From Apodemus sylvaticus (taxonomy: Eukaryota; Chordata; Mammalia; Rodentia; Muridae), in contig NC_067472.1 of NCBI RefSeq assembly GCF_947179515.1, positions 171,894,378 to 171,958,377 of the forward strand: a stretch of DNA of 64,000 bases, in the 5' to 3' direction. The number at the start of each line of letters is the position of its first letter. Position 1 is the stretch's first letter. The translations under genes were made by a program, and so were the position numbers. Below, one piece after another: positions 36,304 to 52,176 of this stretch. The notes beneath the pieces were generated by a model. The model saw only the letters and a list, made by a program, of their open reading frames with translations. It did no database searches and had not been told where the DNA came from.

Positions 36304-36955
36304 TCTCAGCAGAGGAACGATAGAGAAAATGTTGTACATTTACACAATGGAGTACTACTCAGCTATTAAAAACAATGAATTCAAGAAATTCTTAGGCAAA
36401 TGCATGGAGCAAGGAAACAATACCCTTAGTGAGGTAACCCAATCACAAAAGAACATAGACAGTATGCATTCATCCAAAGGCTCTGAATACTCAAGATAAA
36501 ACTCAGAATACATGAAGCACAAGAAGAAGGAAGACGAAGTGTGGATACTTTGATCCTTACTGGAAAGTGGATCAAAATACCCACACCTCATAGCCAACCA
36601 ATAGACTGAGCATATGGACCCCAATGGAGCAGCTAGACACAGGAACCAAGGAATTGAAGAGGTGTGCACTCCTAACATGTACCACCAGTACCCTAGAGCT
36701 CCCAGGGACTAAACCAACAACCAAAGAGTATGCATGGAGGGATCCATAGCTCCAGCTATATATGTAGAAGATGGCCACCTGAGACATCAATGAGAGGAGA
36801 GGCTATTGGTCCTTTGAAGGCCTGATACTGGAATGCAAGTCAAGAAATTTTGGGAGAGGGCATGAGCATAGGGAGGGGGACAGATAGGGGTTTTACAAAG
36901 AGGTAATGAGGAAATGTAAATACGGCAAATATCTAACCAAAAAATGAAAGCCAAA
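36304..36955 (+). mobile_element. Older LINE-1 3' end
   Basis: Plus-strand L1 3' sequence (acaatggagtactactcagctatt...) with a 3'UTR ending gtaaatacggcaaatatctaacc; more diverged than the copy at 35 kb. Confidence 0.75.
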
Positions 36956-37221
36956 AGAGGATACTGGATAACCTAGAGAGCTCTAAACGTTAAGGGTAAG
37001 ATTGCAGAAAATGTGTAGATTAGTCTAATTTACACAGTGAATTCCCATCCAACCAGAGTTACATGGGTAAACCCGATTTCAAACAAATAACTAAGAATGC
37101 TGAACAGTCTCCAAATTGAGGATAGTGAATACCTTATATTGATTCAGTAGCTAAAAGAGTTTTTTTGGGTTCATCTCTTGATATTGCTACGAAGGAAGAA
37201 ACATAGGCCGTCCTGTTGACA

Positions 37222-37423
37222 ATTTAGCTGTGCAATGGAGAGATGGCTTTGTGATTCAGAACATTGGCTGCTATCTGCAAGGGAAAGGACCCGGGTTCCA
37301 TATCCTATACCTACATCAGATTGCTCAAAACCATCTTAAACCCCATTCCAGAGGAACCAACATCCTCTTGGCCATCTTCAAGCACCTTCATGCTGTAGTA
37401 CACATACAAATGAAACCAAGCAA
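37222..37423 (+). repeat. B2/B3-type SINE
   Basis: Begins gcaatggagagatggctttgtgattcagaac and ends in a (cata)n-bearing tail. Confidence 0.65.
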
Positions 37424-37466
37424 ATACATACATACATACATACATACATACATACATACATACATG
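37424..37466. repeat. (CATA)n microsatellite
   Basis: Uninterrupted cata repeat serving as the tail of the preceding SINE. Confidence 0.95.
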
Positions 37467-37483
37467 CCTTCTAATTTAGCTCT

Positions 37484-37615
37484 ATGGCCTGGTATGGTAG
37501 GGCGTGTTGTTAATGCCACCTCTCTGAGTCTGAGGCCAACCAATTCTACATGGCAAGTTTCAGGCTAGTCAGCTTCATAGTGAGATCCTTTCTCAAAAGC
37601 AAAACAATTAGCTAA
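37484..37615 (+). repeat. B1 SINE, diverged
   Basis: gcctggtatggtagggcgtgttg..tctgaggccaacc..agtgagatcctttctcaaaa. Confidence 0.65.
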
Positions 37616-37769
37616 TAGCCTTTGCACTTGCATGCACTTGAGAAGTCCAAGCATGAGGATCAGGACTTCAGGGTTCAGCCAGGCCTACATAAGGCCTCTA
37701 CCAAAAAAAACAAGATCATGTAGTCAAAGTTATTCAATTGTGAGGTGTGCAACAATGTATGTGAGACAT

Positions 37770-38032
37770 AAACTTGTGTGTATATGCATGAGCTTACATG
37801 TAAGAGAATAGAAAGGACACTGCAGGGGCCTGCTCTATCATTGCTTTATCCCCAAGTCACCATCTCTCAGTGTACTTGGAACTGGGACCCAGTTGTTCTG
37901 CTCATTCTGATCAACAGTAGTGGGGTTATTGCATTGCACATAAACTTTTCATGTGGGTGTTGAGAATCTGAACAAAAGTCCCTATCTTTTGCAACAAGTG
38001 CTCACACCCACTGAGCCATTATTACCCACTAG
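37770..38032 (-). repeat. Degraded tRNA-derived SINE
   Basis: Ends caagtgctcacacccactgagccatt, a reversed B2/B3-type head; body diverged. Confidence 0.45.
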
Positions 38033-38275
38033 CAAATTATTGAACCTCGAGTGTTCCTTTAGTACTTAAATATAGTCCTACCCATCTATGATGTAACTTC
38101 TAGAGGATGAGGCAGGAAGATAGTAAGGACAAGGCTGCCTGGGTGATGCAGTGAGACCTTCCTTTGAGACAAGAAAGTGGACCTGCACAAAGTTAAGCAT
38201 TGGAGTGTTTGTATTCCCTGTACAGAGACATAAGGTTCCACCACCTGTACTAGGGCAGAGTAGGAAACAGTATTT

Positions 38276-38845
38276 TAGTGCTGCTCAATTTTGTCAACTT
38301 GACACAAACCTAGGCCTATTTTGGAAGAGGAATCTCAACAGAGGAAAAAACCCTAGCATGTTGGCCTGTAGGTAAGTCAGTGAGGCTTTACTTATAGGTT
38401 TTAAGACATGATTTCTCCGTGTAACCTTGCCTATCCTGGAACCCTCTCTATAGACCAGGCTGAACTTGAACTCAGATCTACCTGCCTCTGCCTCCCTGGG
38501 GTTAAAGTTGTGCTTCATTTCCACCCCAGTGTGGTATTTTTAACTAGTGATGCAGTCTGAGGTTCCAGCCAACTGTGGGTGGTGCTGCCTCCACCTCTGA
38601 GCATGTGGTTTGGGTTGTATAAGAAGGTTGAACAAGCCATAAGGAAATAAGGCACAAGCCTGCAATCATCATTGCTTCATGGCCTCTGCTTCAGTTCCTG
38701 CTTCCAGATTCTCGTCTTGAGTTCCCAACTCCACGTCCTCTGATGACTGACTGTTACCTACCTAGAAGACAAATAAGTGTTTTTCTGCCCACATTGCTTT
38801 TGGTCATGGTGTTTTATCACAGTAGTAAGAACCCTAACTAAGACA
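38276..38845 (+). mobile_element. MaLR-type solo LTR with nested B1
   Basis: Starts with a tgctgctcaattttgtcaact block, has a TATA-like gtataagaagg near 38,620, and ends cacagtagtaagaaccctaactaagaca. tattt occurs on both sides (38,271-38,275 and 38,846-38,850), a plausible 5-bp target duplication. Family name not certain. Confidence 0.7.
38390..38528 (-). repeat. B1 SINE nested in LTR
   Basis: Reversed B1: taagacatgatttctccgtg..tagaccaggctgaacttgaactcag..ctgcctctgcctccctgggg. Confidence 0.85.
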
Positions 38846-39051
38846 TATTTGTAACCTGTTTTTATAGATCATCTAAGGGACAAAAAAAAGTAAACTGTCA
38901 TTCCATGACTGAAGGATATTTAAGGGGAGAAATTAGGAGTAAAACGTGCATATTTCAAACATCAAAGATTTCCATTCAAACAAGGAATGCATGTTACTTC
39001 ATTTTCCTTTGCTATGAAGAAATACTTAAGCCTTGGTACTAAAATAATAAT

Positions 39052-39152
39052 AAAAATTGCTAAATTGGCCAGGTTGTCCTTGAACTGAACTTATCTTGTC
39101 TGTGCCTCCTGAACACTTAAGGTTGTAGGTATGGGTCACCAGGCTTGGCTTC
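39052..39152 (-). repeat. B1 SINE, degraded
   Basis: ggccaggttgtccttgaactgaact..ctgtgcctcctgaac..gtatgggtcaccaggcttgg. Confidence 0.6.
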
Positions 39153-39234
39153 AGAACCATCAAACAACAATGCACACTGCACAGGAGGATTTGGGGACTG
39201 TGTGAGACTGACATTCTGTGTAAAATGTAGACTG

Positions 39235-39236
<2 letters not shown>

Positions 39237-39281
<45 letters not shown>
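39237..39281. repeat. (GT)n microsatellite
   Basis: Perfect GT repeat, about 22 units. Confidence 0.95.
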
Positions 39282-39283
<2 letters not shown>

Positions 39284-39930
39284 GTGTGCCCTATTGGGCG
39301 TAGGCCTGGGGGATTAACAAAAAACACAGACATGTGTCATCCTGTAAGGAGAATGCCAAAGCTTTACGGAGAGACCAGCAATATATATATATATACTAGA
39401 GGCCAGGGAAGGAACAGGAGAAAACAATTATAGTCATAGATCAGGCACCTGGGAAGTCTGTACCACACCAGGCAGGAAGGCAGGACTCAAGCTAAGCCAC
39501 GTGATGTATTGCTCTCAAGAAATCTGTGCAAAAAGCTCAGCCGGGGGTGTTGAGCCAAGCTCTCTGATTCCCAACAATTTCATTTATTGTGTATTTTGTA
39601 TGTGTGAGCATGGATGTGCCTCTGTCCATGTGCAGAGGACTGGGGACTGAGTTTGCTCCCCAACACACTGGTACAGGCTGGACATACTTTAGTGAATCTG
39701 TGTGTGGGGAGCTGGACATAGCAGGATCACGCTGTTTCAGGTATCAGTCAGCCAAGCCAATTTGGTGAGTTTCATGTTCAGTTCAGAGACCTAGCCTCTC
39801 GAAAAATGAGAGGGAGAGCAATAGAGGGAGTCACCTGATGTGGGCCCCTGGAATCCACCCATATCACTCATGTATAACAAATGTTTCCATCCAATCCACA
39901 TACTATCTCACTCAAGCAAAAAGACTGATA
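39282..39930. other. Region downstream of Aurkc, nothing assigned
   Basis: A short (at)n at about 39,382-39,397 is the only marked feature. No exon or clear repeat was seen. Confidence 0.5.
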
Positions 39931-39944
39931 GTACATTAATCAGT

Positions 39945-39954
39945 TTTATTTATT
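39945..39954 (-). terminator. Aurkc: Aurkc polyadenylation signals
   Basis: On the minus strand AATAAATAAA gives two overlapping AATAAA hexamers about 100 bases after the stop codon. They set a short 3'UTR of roughly 130 bases. Confidence 0.75.
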
Positions 39955-40053
39955 TTTGCTTCATAAAAGAGAAAATAAGCAAACCACATGCAGTAACAAA
40001 CCGAGACTGGAGAGCTTCCTGAAGAAACACATAGGAATAAAAACAGACAGGGC

Positions 40054-44107
<4,054 letters not shown>

Positions 44108-44264
44108 TTTTCCAGTGGCTAAGGAAAGAGAGAGGAAAAATGGTCATGGTGATGTTCAGTAGCAATGCTAGTCTGTGGGAGGTAGACACAGGAGGCAGGA
44201 GTTCAAAATCACCCTGCACTCCATAGCAAATTTGAGGCCCACTTTGTCCAAAAGATATGCACCT

Positions 44265-44580
44265 TATCAGGACTGGGGAGAACGGGAAGGGTAGAGGTAT
44301 AGGAGGAGGGGAAGGGGAGTCAAGAATGTTGTAGGGGAGAACATGGAATGGAAAGGGAAAAGGGAGAAGGAGAAAATGGACTGCAATGGAGGGAGAGATG
44401 GAGTGAGAGACCAAGAAAAGAAGACAGAGGGGTTGAGAGAGGAGAAGAGAGAGAAGAGTAAAAGAGAGAAGAAGAGAGGAGAGAGAAGGAGAGAGGAGAG
44501 AGAAGAAGAGAGGGAAGAGGTTATGAGAAAAGAGAGGGAGAAGGGAGAACAGAGGAGAGGGAGAGAGGGGGAATGATGGT
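44265..44580. repeat. Purine-rich (GA)n tract upstream of Aurkc start
   Basis: About 300 bp of almost pure A/G on the plus strand (pyrimidine on the gene's strand), with gagagaag-type repeats. It lies 160-470 bp before the Aurkc initiator. Confidence 0.9.
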
Positions 44581-44581
44581 G

Positions 44582-45320
44582 GGTCAGAGAGAGAAGGCTG
44601 AAGCTTTCACTGTGTGAGAGAACAAACACACACACACATGCACACCATCTGCAGACCCCAGTGGCCTCTAACTTTCCCCACCCTGCTGTGTCATTCTCTT
44701 CCTTGCGAGAATATTATATATATGCCACCACCTTGGGGTTGGTCCTGGCTTTCATACCTCTTGTGTGGGATGCCAAAGCCACAGTGATGACTCTCCTCCT
44801 TGAACTCTATAAAGAGGTGAGGACAAGTTGAAGTCCTACTAGCTGCTCAGATCCTGGAAAAGGGTAGGCAGGTAAAGCTCTGACTGTGGCCTCCCCAACC
44901 AGCCAGAATGTCCCACCCACCCCAGGAGAGCTTGACCCAGACACTGGTAATTCACTAGCACAGCTGCACTCAAGAGGTTTCCAGATTGAGCTTTGGCAGA
45001 GACTAGTAGGTACCAGCTGATAACCATTGGTTATCATTCTGAAGTCATAGGGATGCAGACTAGGCATGCCTGAGAAGGTAGAGCTTCTCCCAGGCTGCTT
45101 GCCTGGGATGGTGGGGGTGGGGCCAGAAGGAGGACACTGGAAACCTAAAATCTCTTGCAAGGTTAGTACCATTTGCTGAGGTCAACAGCAGGAGCACTAG
45201 GTGTTCTTGCAGGTACAAAGGACCATCAATCAACCTGGAATTCCCCATGGTAAGGGACAGTAAATATGTGTCTCCTCTATCAAATACGATGAAATTTATG
45301 TTGATTAGAATAAGGAATCT
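44582..45320. other. Region upstream of Aurkc, nothing assigned
   Basis: No CpG-rich promoter, exon or clear repeat was recognised apart from a short (ca)n at about 44,624-44,640. An untranslated Aurkc first exon may lie here but cannot be placed. Confidence 0.4.
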
Positions 45321-45321
45321 T

Positions 45322-45462
45322 TAAAAATCCTGCACACACCTCTAATTCCAGCACTCAGGAGGCAAGCAGCATCTCTGAGTTTGAGGCCAGCCTGATCTAA
45401 AAGAGCAAGTTCCAGCACAGCCAAATCTACCCAGAGAAATCCTGTCTTGAAGAACAAACTAT
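45322..45462 (+). repeat. B1 SINE
   Basis: cacacacctctaattccagcactcaggaggc..ttgaggccagcctgatct..agaaatcctgtcttgaag. Confidence 0.85.
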
Positions 45463-46279
45463 TGGGAACTGAAAATCCAAAACAATCCAAGCCATGCAGG
45501 ATCTTTATTTGAATTAGGCAGGAAAACCTGACCAGTGGGGGACAGCAACACATTCATGGGAACTGACTGCTTTTAGGGACTCATAAGTAGACGACAAAAG
45601 TCTATTTTAGTCAGGCCTCTACCGAGTGATCAGTGCTACAAAACTTGGGAGCTGAATTGCAAGCCCATGCCAGAATATCAACAGAAAGAATTTAAGCCTG
45701 AAGACATAAACATCTGTGCCAAGTTACAGTTCCATATTCCCACCCATCAGGATTTGGCAGATCCAGCCAGACATGGTTCCTGCCTCTGGGACAAGACTAG
45801 CAGGCACTCATTTCAACTAACTAGACTGTCCTCCTTGTTAACTAATGCTAAAGACTCCAGATAATCAGAGACTGCACAAGTTTGGGAGGTGAGGAGGTGT
45901 AGCTAATATCTCCTAAAAATGGCAAATTCTGGAACCTTCAGGGCAGCACTTAAGGCTATGGAAAATAGTACCTGGAGCCTCCTGACCCAGAGAAGGTAGT
46001 GGTGGAGGCACAGAGTAGGACTCTGTTGATGGCTTTGAAGTCTGAGGGTCTCAGTGCTTTCTAGCTTTCTAACTGTACTGGAATCTGGTGAACATTCTGA
46101 AGAGTCCCAACAACTTTCTTGCTCTTTCTCAGGGTAAAAGACTACTGGGTTAGGTGATTAACACCTGTAGCCTAACAGGGGAGGGTTAAGCAATGTGACC
46201 TTTGTTCTATCTCAGCAGGAAGTGCTGAGCTCTAACTTCCAGCCTGATAGTCAGAAGTCTCAGGAAGAAAAAGGGACAC

Positions 46280-47231
46280 TTATAGAAGTGATTATAGTTT
46301 ATTGCTAAGTTGTAAAAAGTTTCCTATGAAAGCTATCTAAGAGGGAAAAGCAGAAAGATCCCAAGTGGAGACAGGGAAATATGCTTCTAGGTGGGGAAAG
46401 GGAATGAGAGACAGAGAGAGACTTTCTCTTTTGTCTTCAGTACTTATATATCTTTCAGAATACATGATCATGTTACAAAGTTCATCACAAGTTCACACAA
46501 AAATCAAATCATTAATTGAAATAGAAGTTACAAAAGAGAATGTTTACATGCACATCCATTAGGAGCTATTATCTAGCTAAACATTTATCATCTGTCTGAG
46601 CTCTACAATTTCAATGAAAGTTTAAAACTAAAGTTTATAAACTAAGTCATTAGAGACGTGTTGTATAGATAAACCCAGTCAATATTTTGTCTTCTGTCCT
46701 TGTACCTATAATAAATCCTAGTTCACTTTTTATGACATTTGGTTAATTGTTTTACAACCTCTTGGAATGTGCTGAGTAGGAGAAAGTCGGGTTACCATCT
46801 AAGGAGCAATTAATTGGCGATTCTTGGGAGACTGGCAGAATTCTCCTTGCAGATGTGACTATCAGAAAAGGACCTAATAGCAGTCCTGTTTTAAAACAGC
46901 TAAATAATCACATATATAATTTTAAGAATTCTTGTAGGATCATCATTAAAACTTAAGTCATCTATTTGTATACATAGCATCACTATAAGTATATCACTGT
47001 GGATCTGAGAAGATCTGCCCCAAAGGGGTGTGCTATTACTTATTGATTATTATATACATTTAATAATAATAGGAAAGGTATATTAATAGCAGGAATCTTT
47101 CCTAAAATGAATTCCTCATAGCCTTGCTTAGTGAGGACTCACCTGTAGCAGATTATATAATAATCTGAAGCAGGCCAATTCAGGATGATCACCTGCTAGT
47201 ATATTAGCTTGTCCCATTATGGCTCCTGACA
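46280..47231 (-). mobile_element. LTR-like sequence, family unassigned
   Basis: On the minus strand it starts TGTCAGGAGCCATAATGG at 47,231, an LTR-like 5' end. AT-rich sequence follows with no coding frame. The left boundary could not be found, and the label is tentative. Confidence 0.35.
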
Positions 47232-47631
47232 GAAAAGAACTCTAAAATCCTTAGTTCAAAGATACATTTCTCAACTATGCAAAATATAAGGACACAATAT
47301 GAATTACATGAGGGGCTTCACAAATCAAAAGAACAAAAGCAGCTTTGCTGTGAGACAAATTGTCAGAGGATTCCAAGGAAGGGGATAAAGCAATTCAGAG
47401 AGTGATGATGGCAGGAGAGATCACTTCCCTAAGCTTTTCCTGCTTACAAAGGCAGACAGATTCCTGAGTTTAGGGTAGGCCTGGGACAGAACAAGGTTAG
47501 GCCCACTCTTGGTAGAAATGGTAATTTCAGGGCAGGGTCCCACCGAGCTAGCTTATCATCTGTGTTTAACAGAGGCAGGCAGATCTCTGAATCATTTTTG
47601 CAATGTTAAAAAAGAAAATGTGCTTGCTGTC

Positions 47632-48102
47632 TGTATTAGTCATGGTTCTCTAGAGTCACAGAACATATGGTTATCTCTACATAGGTAGGGAATTTGTTGA
47701 TGACTTACAGTCTGTAGTCCAACTGCCCCCAAATGTTAAACAGCTGCTGTGGATGGAAGTCCAAAGATCGAGCAGTTCCTCAGTACCACAAGGCAAGCAG
47801 GCAATGAAGAGTGAGTTTTCACTCTTTCCAATGTCCTTATGTAGGTCTCCAACTGAGGGTGTGGACCAGATTAAAGGCCTGTGCCACTGTGCCTTTAATA
47901 CCAGAGGACCTTGAACTCAGAGATCTCCCTGTCTTAATCTTCTGGAATTCATACCCATTATGTCCAAGATCTCCATGCCAAGATCCAGGTCAGAAACTTG
48001 TATTTCTCAGTCTGCAGATTAGGATCATAGGTGAGCCTTCCAATGCTGGATTGCAGTTCATTCCAGATATAGTCAAGTTGACAATAAGGAATAGCCACTA
48101 CA
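47632..48102 (-). mobile_element. ORR1-type solo LTR
   Basis: Complete 471-bp LTR, tgtattagtcatggtt..gccactaca on the plus strand, flanked on both sides by exact ctgtc (47,627-47,631 and 48,103-48,107). ORR1 is a rodent MaLR (ERV3-type) family. Confidence 0.9.
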
Positions 48103-48649
48103 CTGTCTCCTAAGAATCAAAGGCCTAGGGTCATGAGATGCTGATTCATAGGATAATCAAAAGGAAACCTGGAGTAAACATCTGGATTGATATATGAAAT
48201 AAGTGTCGGTTATGATCTACAAGAGATATCCGATCCAGAGAATTTTTTTTATAGATTAGCAAGACAGAACTGCTTGGAGAACTGTTTAAAGCAGAAAATA
48301 GAGAGAGCTGTCTTAAGCAGAGCAGGGGCAGATTTAGAGATGGGGGACTTCCTTAGGAACATGTCTTTGCATTTCACTTATCTTGTCTGTTCCCATAGGC
48401 TGGGTTACTGAACTATGGTGGGCCACTTGCCCAGCATTTATATCTCAACTTGTAAACTAGGATGTCAGTTGCCACTTACTTGTCTCTTTCTGCCAAACAT
48501 GATGGTAACTAGGTAGGTCTTTGGGAACTTAAACTTTATCTGATTCCTATTCAAAATGGAAGTTCTATTCAAAAGGCTTCAGTTCGCTTCCTTCTTACAA
48601 GACAAATTAAAAAAAAAAAAAAACTCCCACCTACCTTGTGAGGTTTAGT

Positions 48650-48845
48650 GTTCTTGTTTTTTTGCCATGCCTCACCCTCAGCCACCTCCCCAACTCACAG
48701 GGTTCCTTGTGTAGCACTGGATGTTTTGATAATCCTTGTGTAGACCAGGCTGGCCTGGAATTTAGAGATCAGCCTGCCCCTTGCTCCAGAGACCTGGGAT
48801 CAAAGGCCTGTGCTCCCACAACACAAGGCCAATTCAAGTTTTTAA
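48650..48845 (-). repeat. B1 SINE
   Basis: Reversed B1: tgtagaccaggctggcctggaatttagagatcagcctgccc..gggatcaaaggcctgtgctccc, with A/T-rich ends. Confidence 0.85.
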
Positions 48846-49024
48846 CCCTCTCTAAGCAGTAAAGATTTTGTTTCCACAAAAGTTCAATGCTTTCCTAAAG
48901 GAATTTGATGGCCTAGAGCAGTGACCTTTTACTCTTCTTTTCAGACTAGACAATATGAGTAAAATTCTGAAGAGCAACCCCAGTTAAGGGATAAAACAAA
49001 CCACTACTAGAAAAGAAAGCAAAT

Positions 49025-49340
49025 ACACGTGTCTCCCCCTGTATTCTCTTTGCAGAGACTTGAACTCAGAGACACTGCCTACACACACACACACTACAAA
49101 CACACACACCTGCCTCCGCAGTGCTGGAATTAAAGCCATGCCCTATTCAGCCAGCCAACTAAGACATATTAAGACATGTCACTATGCAAAAGTTAAAATC
49201 TATAGCCTTCTAGTTTTACTTTTTATTGCTTAAGATTTAATCTTTTCATTGTTTTATCTTTTTGGCTTTTTTGAGAGAGTATCTCACTGTAGCCTGGGTC
49301 TTGCCATGTACTCCAGGGACACCCTGTACTGTGCAAAGTA
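49025..49340 (-). repeat. Two degraded B1 fragments with (CA)n
   Basis: B1-like blocks at 49,050-49,160 (split by acacacac runs) and 49,258-49,320 (ttttgagagagtatctcactgtagcctgg). Confidence 0.5.
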
Positions 49341-49359
49341 GGCTAGCGTCAAGCATTAT

Positions 49360-50130
49360 ATCATCATGAGATGGTTTGGCACATGTGTATTCAAATGCTG
49401 ATTTCTGTGCAAGGACACCTAATTGCTATAAGATGTTTGCAGTGTCATAATTGTTGAAGCGTCTCCTGTCTCAATGTTGTGTAAAAATTGTTCTCCATCA
49501 CCTCTGATTAGTTAATTGTTGAGGGCTTTTGAGGCCTCTTCTAGGAAGATCATCCTGATAAACCCCTAGACCCAGAGACCATGGAGACTTTGTTTATTGC
49601 CTGTTTGATTACTTTGATTATCAGTTTGTTCCTTGACAACTTTGTTTGTGCTTTGTTTGTTCCTTAACTACTTTGTTTATATCTTAGGACTGGTTGTATT
49701 CTTTGTATGTACTTAGAATGATATAAAAGCACAGTGCAAAAAAAAAAAATCCTGCCTTCAGCTTTAGAATTGACTTGGGTCATGTTATAGTGCTGTCTAA
49801 TGGCCTTTTTCTTTTCAATCCTTGCTCCCTCCCTGGAGAACCCATTGACTGAGCTGACCTGGTCAGTTGGTAAAGATCTAATCAGCCAATAGCTGGGCAG
49901 GAGAGATAAAATGGGATTTTCCATCCCAGTGAGGGGTTGAAGGTGGAATGAGAGATCAAGAAGGGTGTCATGAGGGAGTCTCCATGAGGAGATGAATGGA
50001 GCAGGAGCATCCAGGGCAAGACTAAGATGGCAGGTAGCAGGGCATGTGGCTGGAAAATAGGCCAGGCCATCATAGTAGACTCAGAATAGATGAATATCTG
50101 CTCAGCTATAATTCTTGATGCTTATTAATG
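49360..50130 (+). mobile_element. LTR-like sequence, family unassigned
   Basis: A gatataaaagcacagtgc promoter-like motif near 49,720 sits within AT-rich sequence containing repeated actttgttt blocks. No coding frame. LTR assignment is a guess from layout. Confidence 0.3.
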
Positions 50131-50254
50131 AATATAATCTCTGTGTCATTCTATGGGAGTTCACATAGGAAAGATGATACTTACACTATTATAGTATACA
50201 ATTCTCCTGCCTCAGCTGCTTATAAGCATACCCTACTACACTTGGTGGTTTCTC

Positions 50255-50370
50255 TTTCTTCTTTTTCTCTTGAGACACAGTCTCACTATGTAGCCCCAGC
50301 TGAAGTCATAGATGTACCTGTTTCTGTTTCCTGAGTGTTTATAAAGGTTTGTACCATCACACCCAGACTT
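50255..50370 (-). repeat. B1 SINE, degraded
   Basis: ttttctcttgagacacagtctcactatgtagcccc..ggtttgtaccatcacaccc. Confidence 0.65.
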
Positions 50371-50474
50371 ACATTCAGACTCTTTTTGTAAATATTGCGT
50401 GTATGTGAATGTTTGGCCTGCATGTTTGTATGTACACTCCCTGTACACCAAGAGCCCAAAGAAGTCAGTTTTTG

Positions 50475-51150
50475 GTGAGGATGTGGAGAAAGAGGAACAC
50501 TTCTCCACTGCTGGTGGGATTGCAAGCTGGTACAACCACTCTGGAAATCAGTCTTGTGGTTCCTCTGAAAACTGGGCACGACATTTCCATAGGACCCTGT
50601 TATACTACTCCTGGGCATATACCAGAGGATTCCTCAGCATGCAATAAGGACACATGCTCCACTATGCTCATCGTAGCCTTATTTATAATAGCCAGAAGCT
50701 GGAAAGAACCCAGATGTCCCTCAACAGGGGAATGGGTACAGAAAATGTGGTATATTTACAGAACTCAGCAATTAAAAACAATGAATTCATGAAAATTTTA
50801 GGCAAATGGTTGGAACAAGAAAATACCATCCTAAGTGAGGTAACCCAATCACAAAAGAATACACATGGAATGCAGTCACTGATAAGTGGATATTGATTAG
50901 CCCAGAAGCTCTGAATACTCAAGACACAATTAGCATATCAAATGATTCCCAAGAAGAAGGAAGGAGAGGTCCCTGGTCCTGGAAAGAATTCATCCAGCAT
51001 TGTAGGGGAGTACCAGGACAGAGAAATGAGAGGGGGGTAACTAGGGAATGGGTAGAAGGAAGAGGGCTTATGGGACTTATGGGGAGGTGGAACTGGATAA
51101 GGGGAAAGCATTTGGGATGTAAACAAAGAATATAGAAAATAAAAATAAAG
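50475..51150 (+). mobile_element. 5'-truncated LINE-1 3' end
   Basis: Plus-strand ORF2 C-terminal region (ggtgaggatgtggagaaagagg..) through 3'UTR to gggatgtaaacaaagaatatagaaaataaaaataaagc. Frames broken. Confidence 0.85.
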
Positions 51151-51689
51151 CAAAGGCCTGTAATAAAATCCTATGAACAACATATGCTGAAAAATTTAAG
51201 GTCCTAGCTTCTTGTATTGAAGCAGAGACAAAACACTTTTTCTCACATAAAGTAAGTCTATATCTGAACTGTATTTTGAATCACACCTGTATGAATCTGT
51301 TAAACATATTTCCTTGGCCAGAAACTCTGTAAGTGAGGTCTGTAAGACAAAAGCAGCATCTCACAAGCCTCTACTGAGGCACCTCTGAACTTACAACTCA
51401 AATGTAAATATCTCTTGATCTGAGTCTATTGTCTCTAAGTCCAGACCCCACCCAGTGATCCTGCCTGGCAGTAGCCTGCATAGCAGTAGCCTTCAGCCAG
51501 ACCTAAGTGTTAAAAGAAACCTGTACTTTTAGGGTTTCAGAAAAATTCTATTAATTTTTTTCTTAGTAGTCAAAAGGAGCCTGTTTGCTATTAAATAAAC
51601 TTCCACTGAGATCTCTTTTACAATCTAGGGGGGGGGATTAAATTTTGTTCCCACCACCTAACTAACAAACCTATGAAAAAGTCCCAACA
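51151..51689. other. Unassigned sequence with oligo-G tract
   Basis: No gene found. A ctaggggggggg run at 51,626-51,637 after a pyrimidine-rich stretch resembles a retroviral polypurine tract but has no LTR beside it. Confidence 0.4.
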
Positions 51690-51694
51690 GGCCC

Positions 51695-52171
51695 TGTAGT
51701 GGCTATTCCTGGTTGTCAACTTGACTATATCTGGAATGAACTACAATCTAGAATTGGAAGGCTCACCTATGATCCTAATCTGGAGGCTCAGAGATATAAG
51801 TTTCTGACCTGGATCTTGGCATGAAGATCTTGAAGCATAGTGGCTATGAATTCCAGAAGATTAAGACAAGGAGATATCCAAATTCAAGATCATCTGGGAT
51901 TAAAGGCATGGAGGCACACACCTTTTATCTGGGCCACACCCTCTGTTGGAGATGTATATAAGGACATTGGAAGAAGGAAGATTTACTCACTCTTCCTTGC
52001 CTGCTTGCCTCGTGGGACTGAGCAACTGCTAGATCCCTGGACTTCTATCCACAGCTGCTGCTGACCATTGTTGGGGGAGTTGGACTATAGACTGTAAGTC
52101 ATCGACAAATTCCCTAACTATATAGAGACTGCCCATACATTCTGTGACTCTAGAGAACCCAAACTAATACA
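51695..52171 (+). mobile_element. ORR1-type solo LTR
   Basis: Complete 477-bp LTR, tgtagtggctattcctgg..aaactaataca, with a TATA-like gtatataaggacatt at about 51,955. Exact 5-bp duplication ggccc at 51,690-51,694 and 52,172-52,176. Confidence 0.92.
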
Positions 52172-52176
52172 GGCCC

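Noticed and set aside
51626..51640. Oligo-G run as a retroviral polypurine tract
   Set aside because: No LTR starts beside it; the nearby ORR1 LTR has its own target duplication and is a solo insertion.
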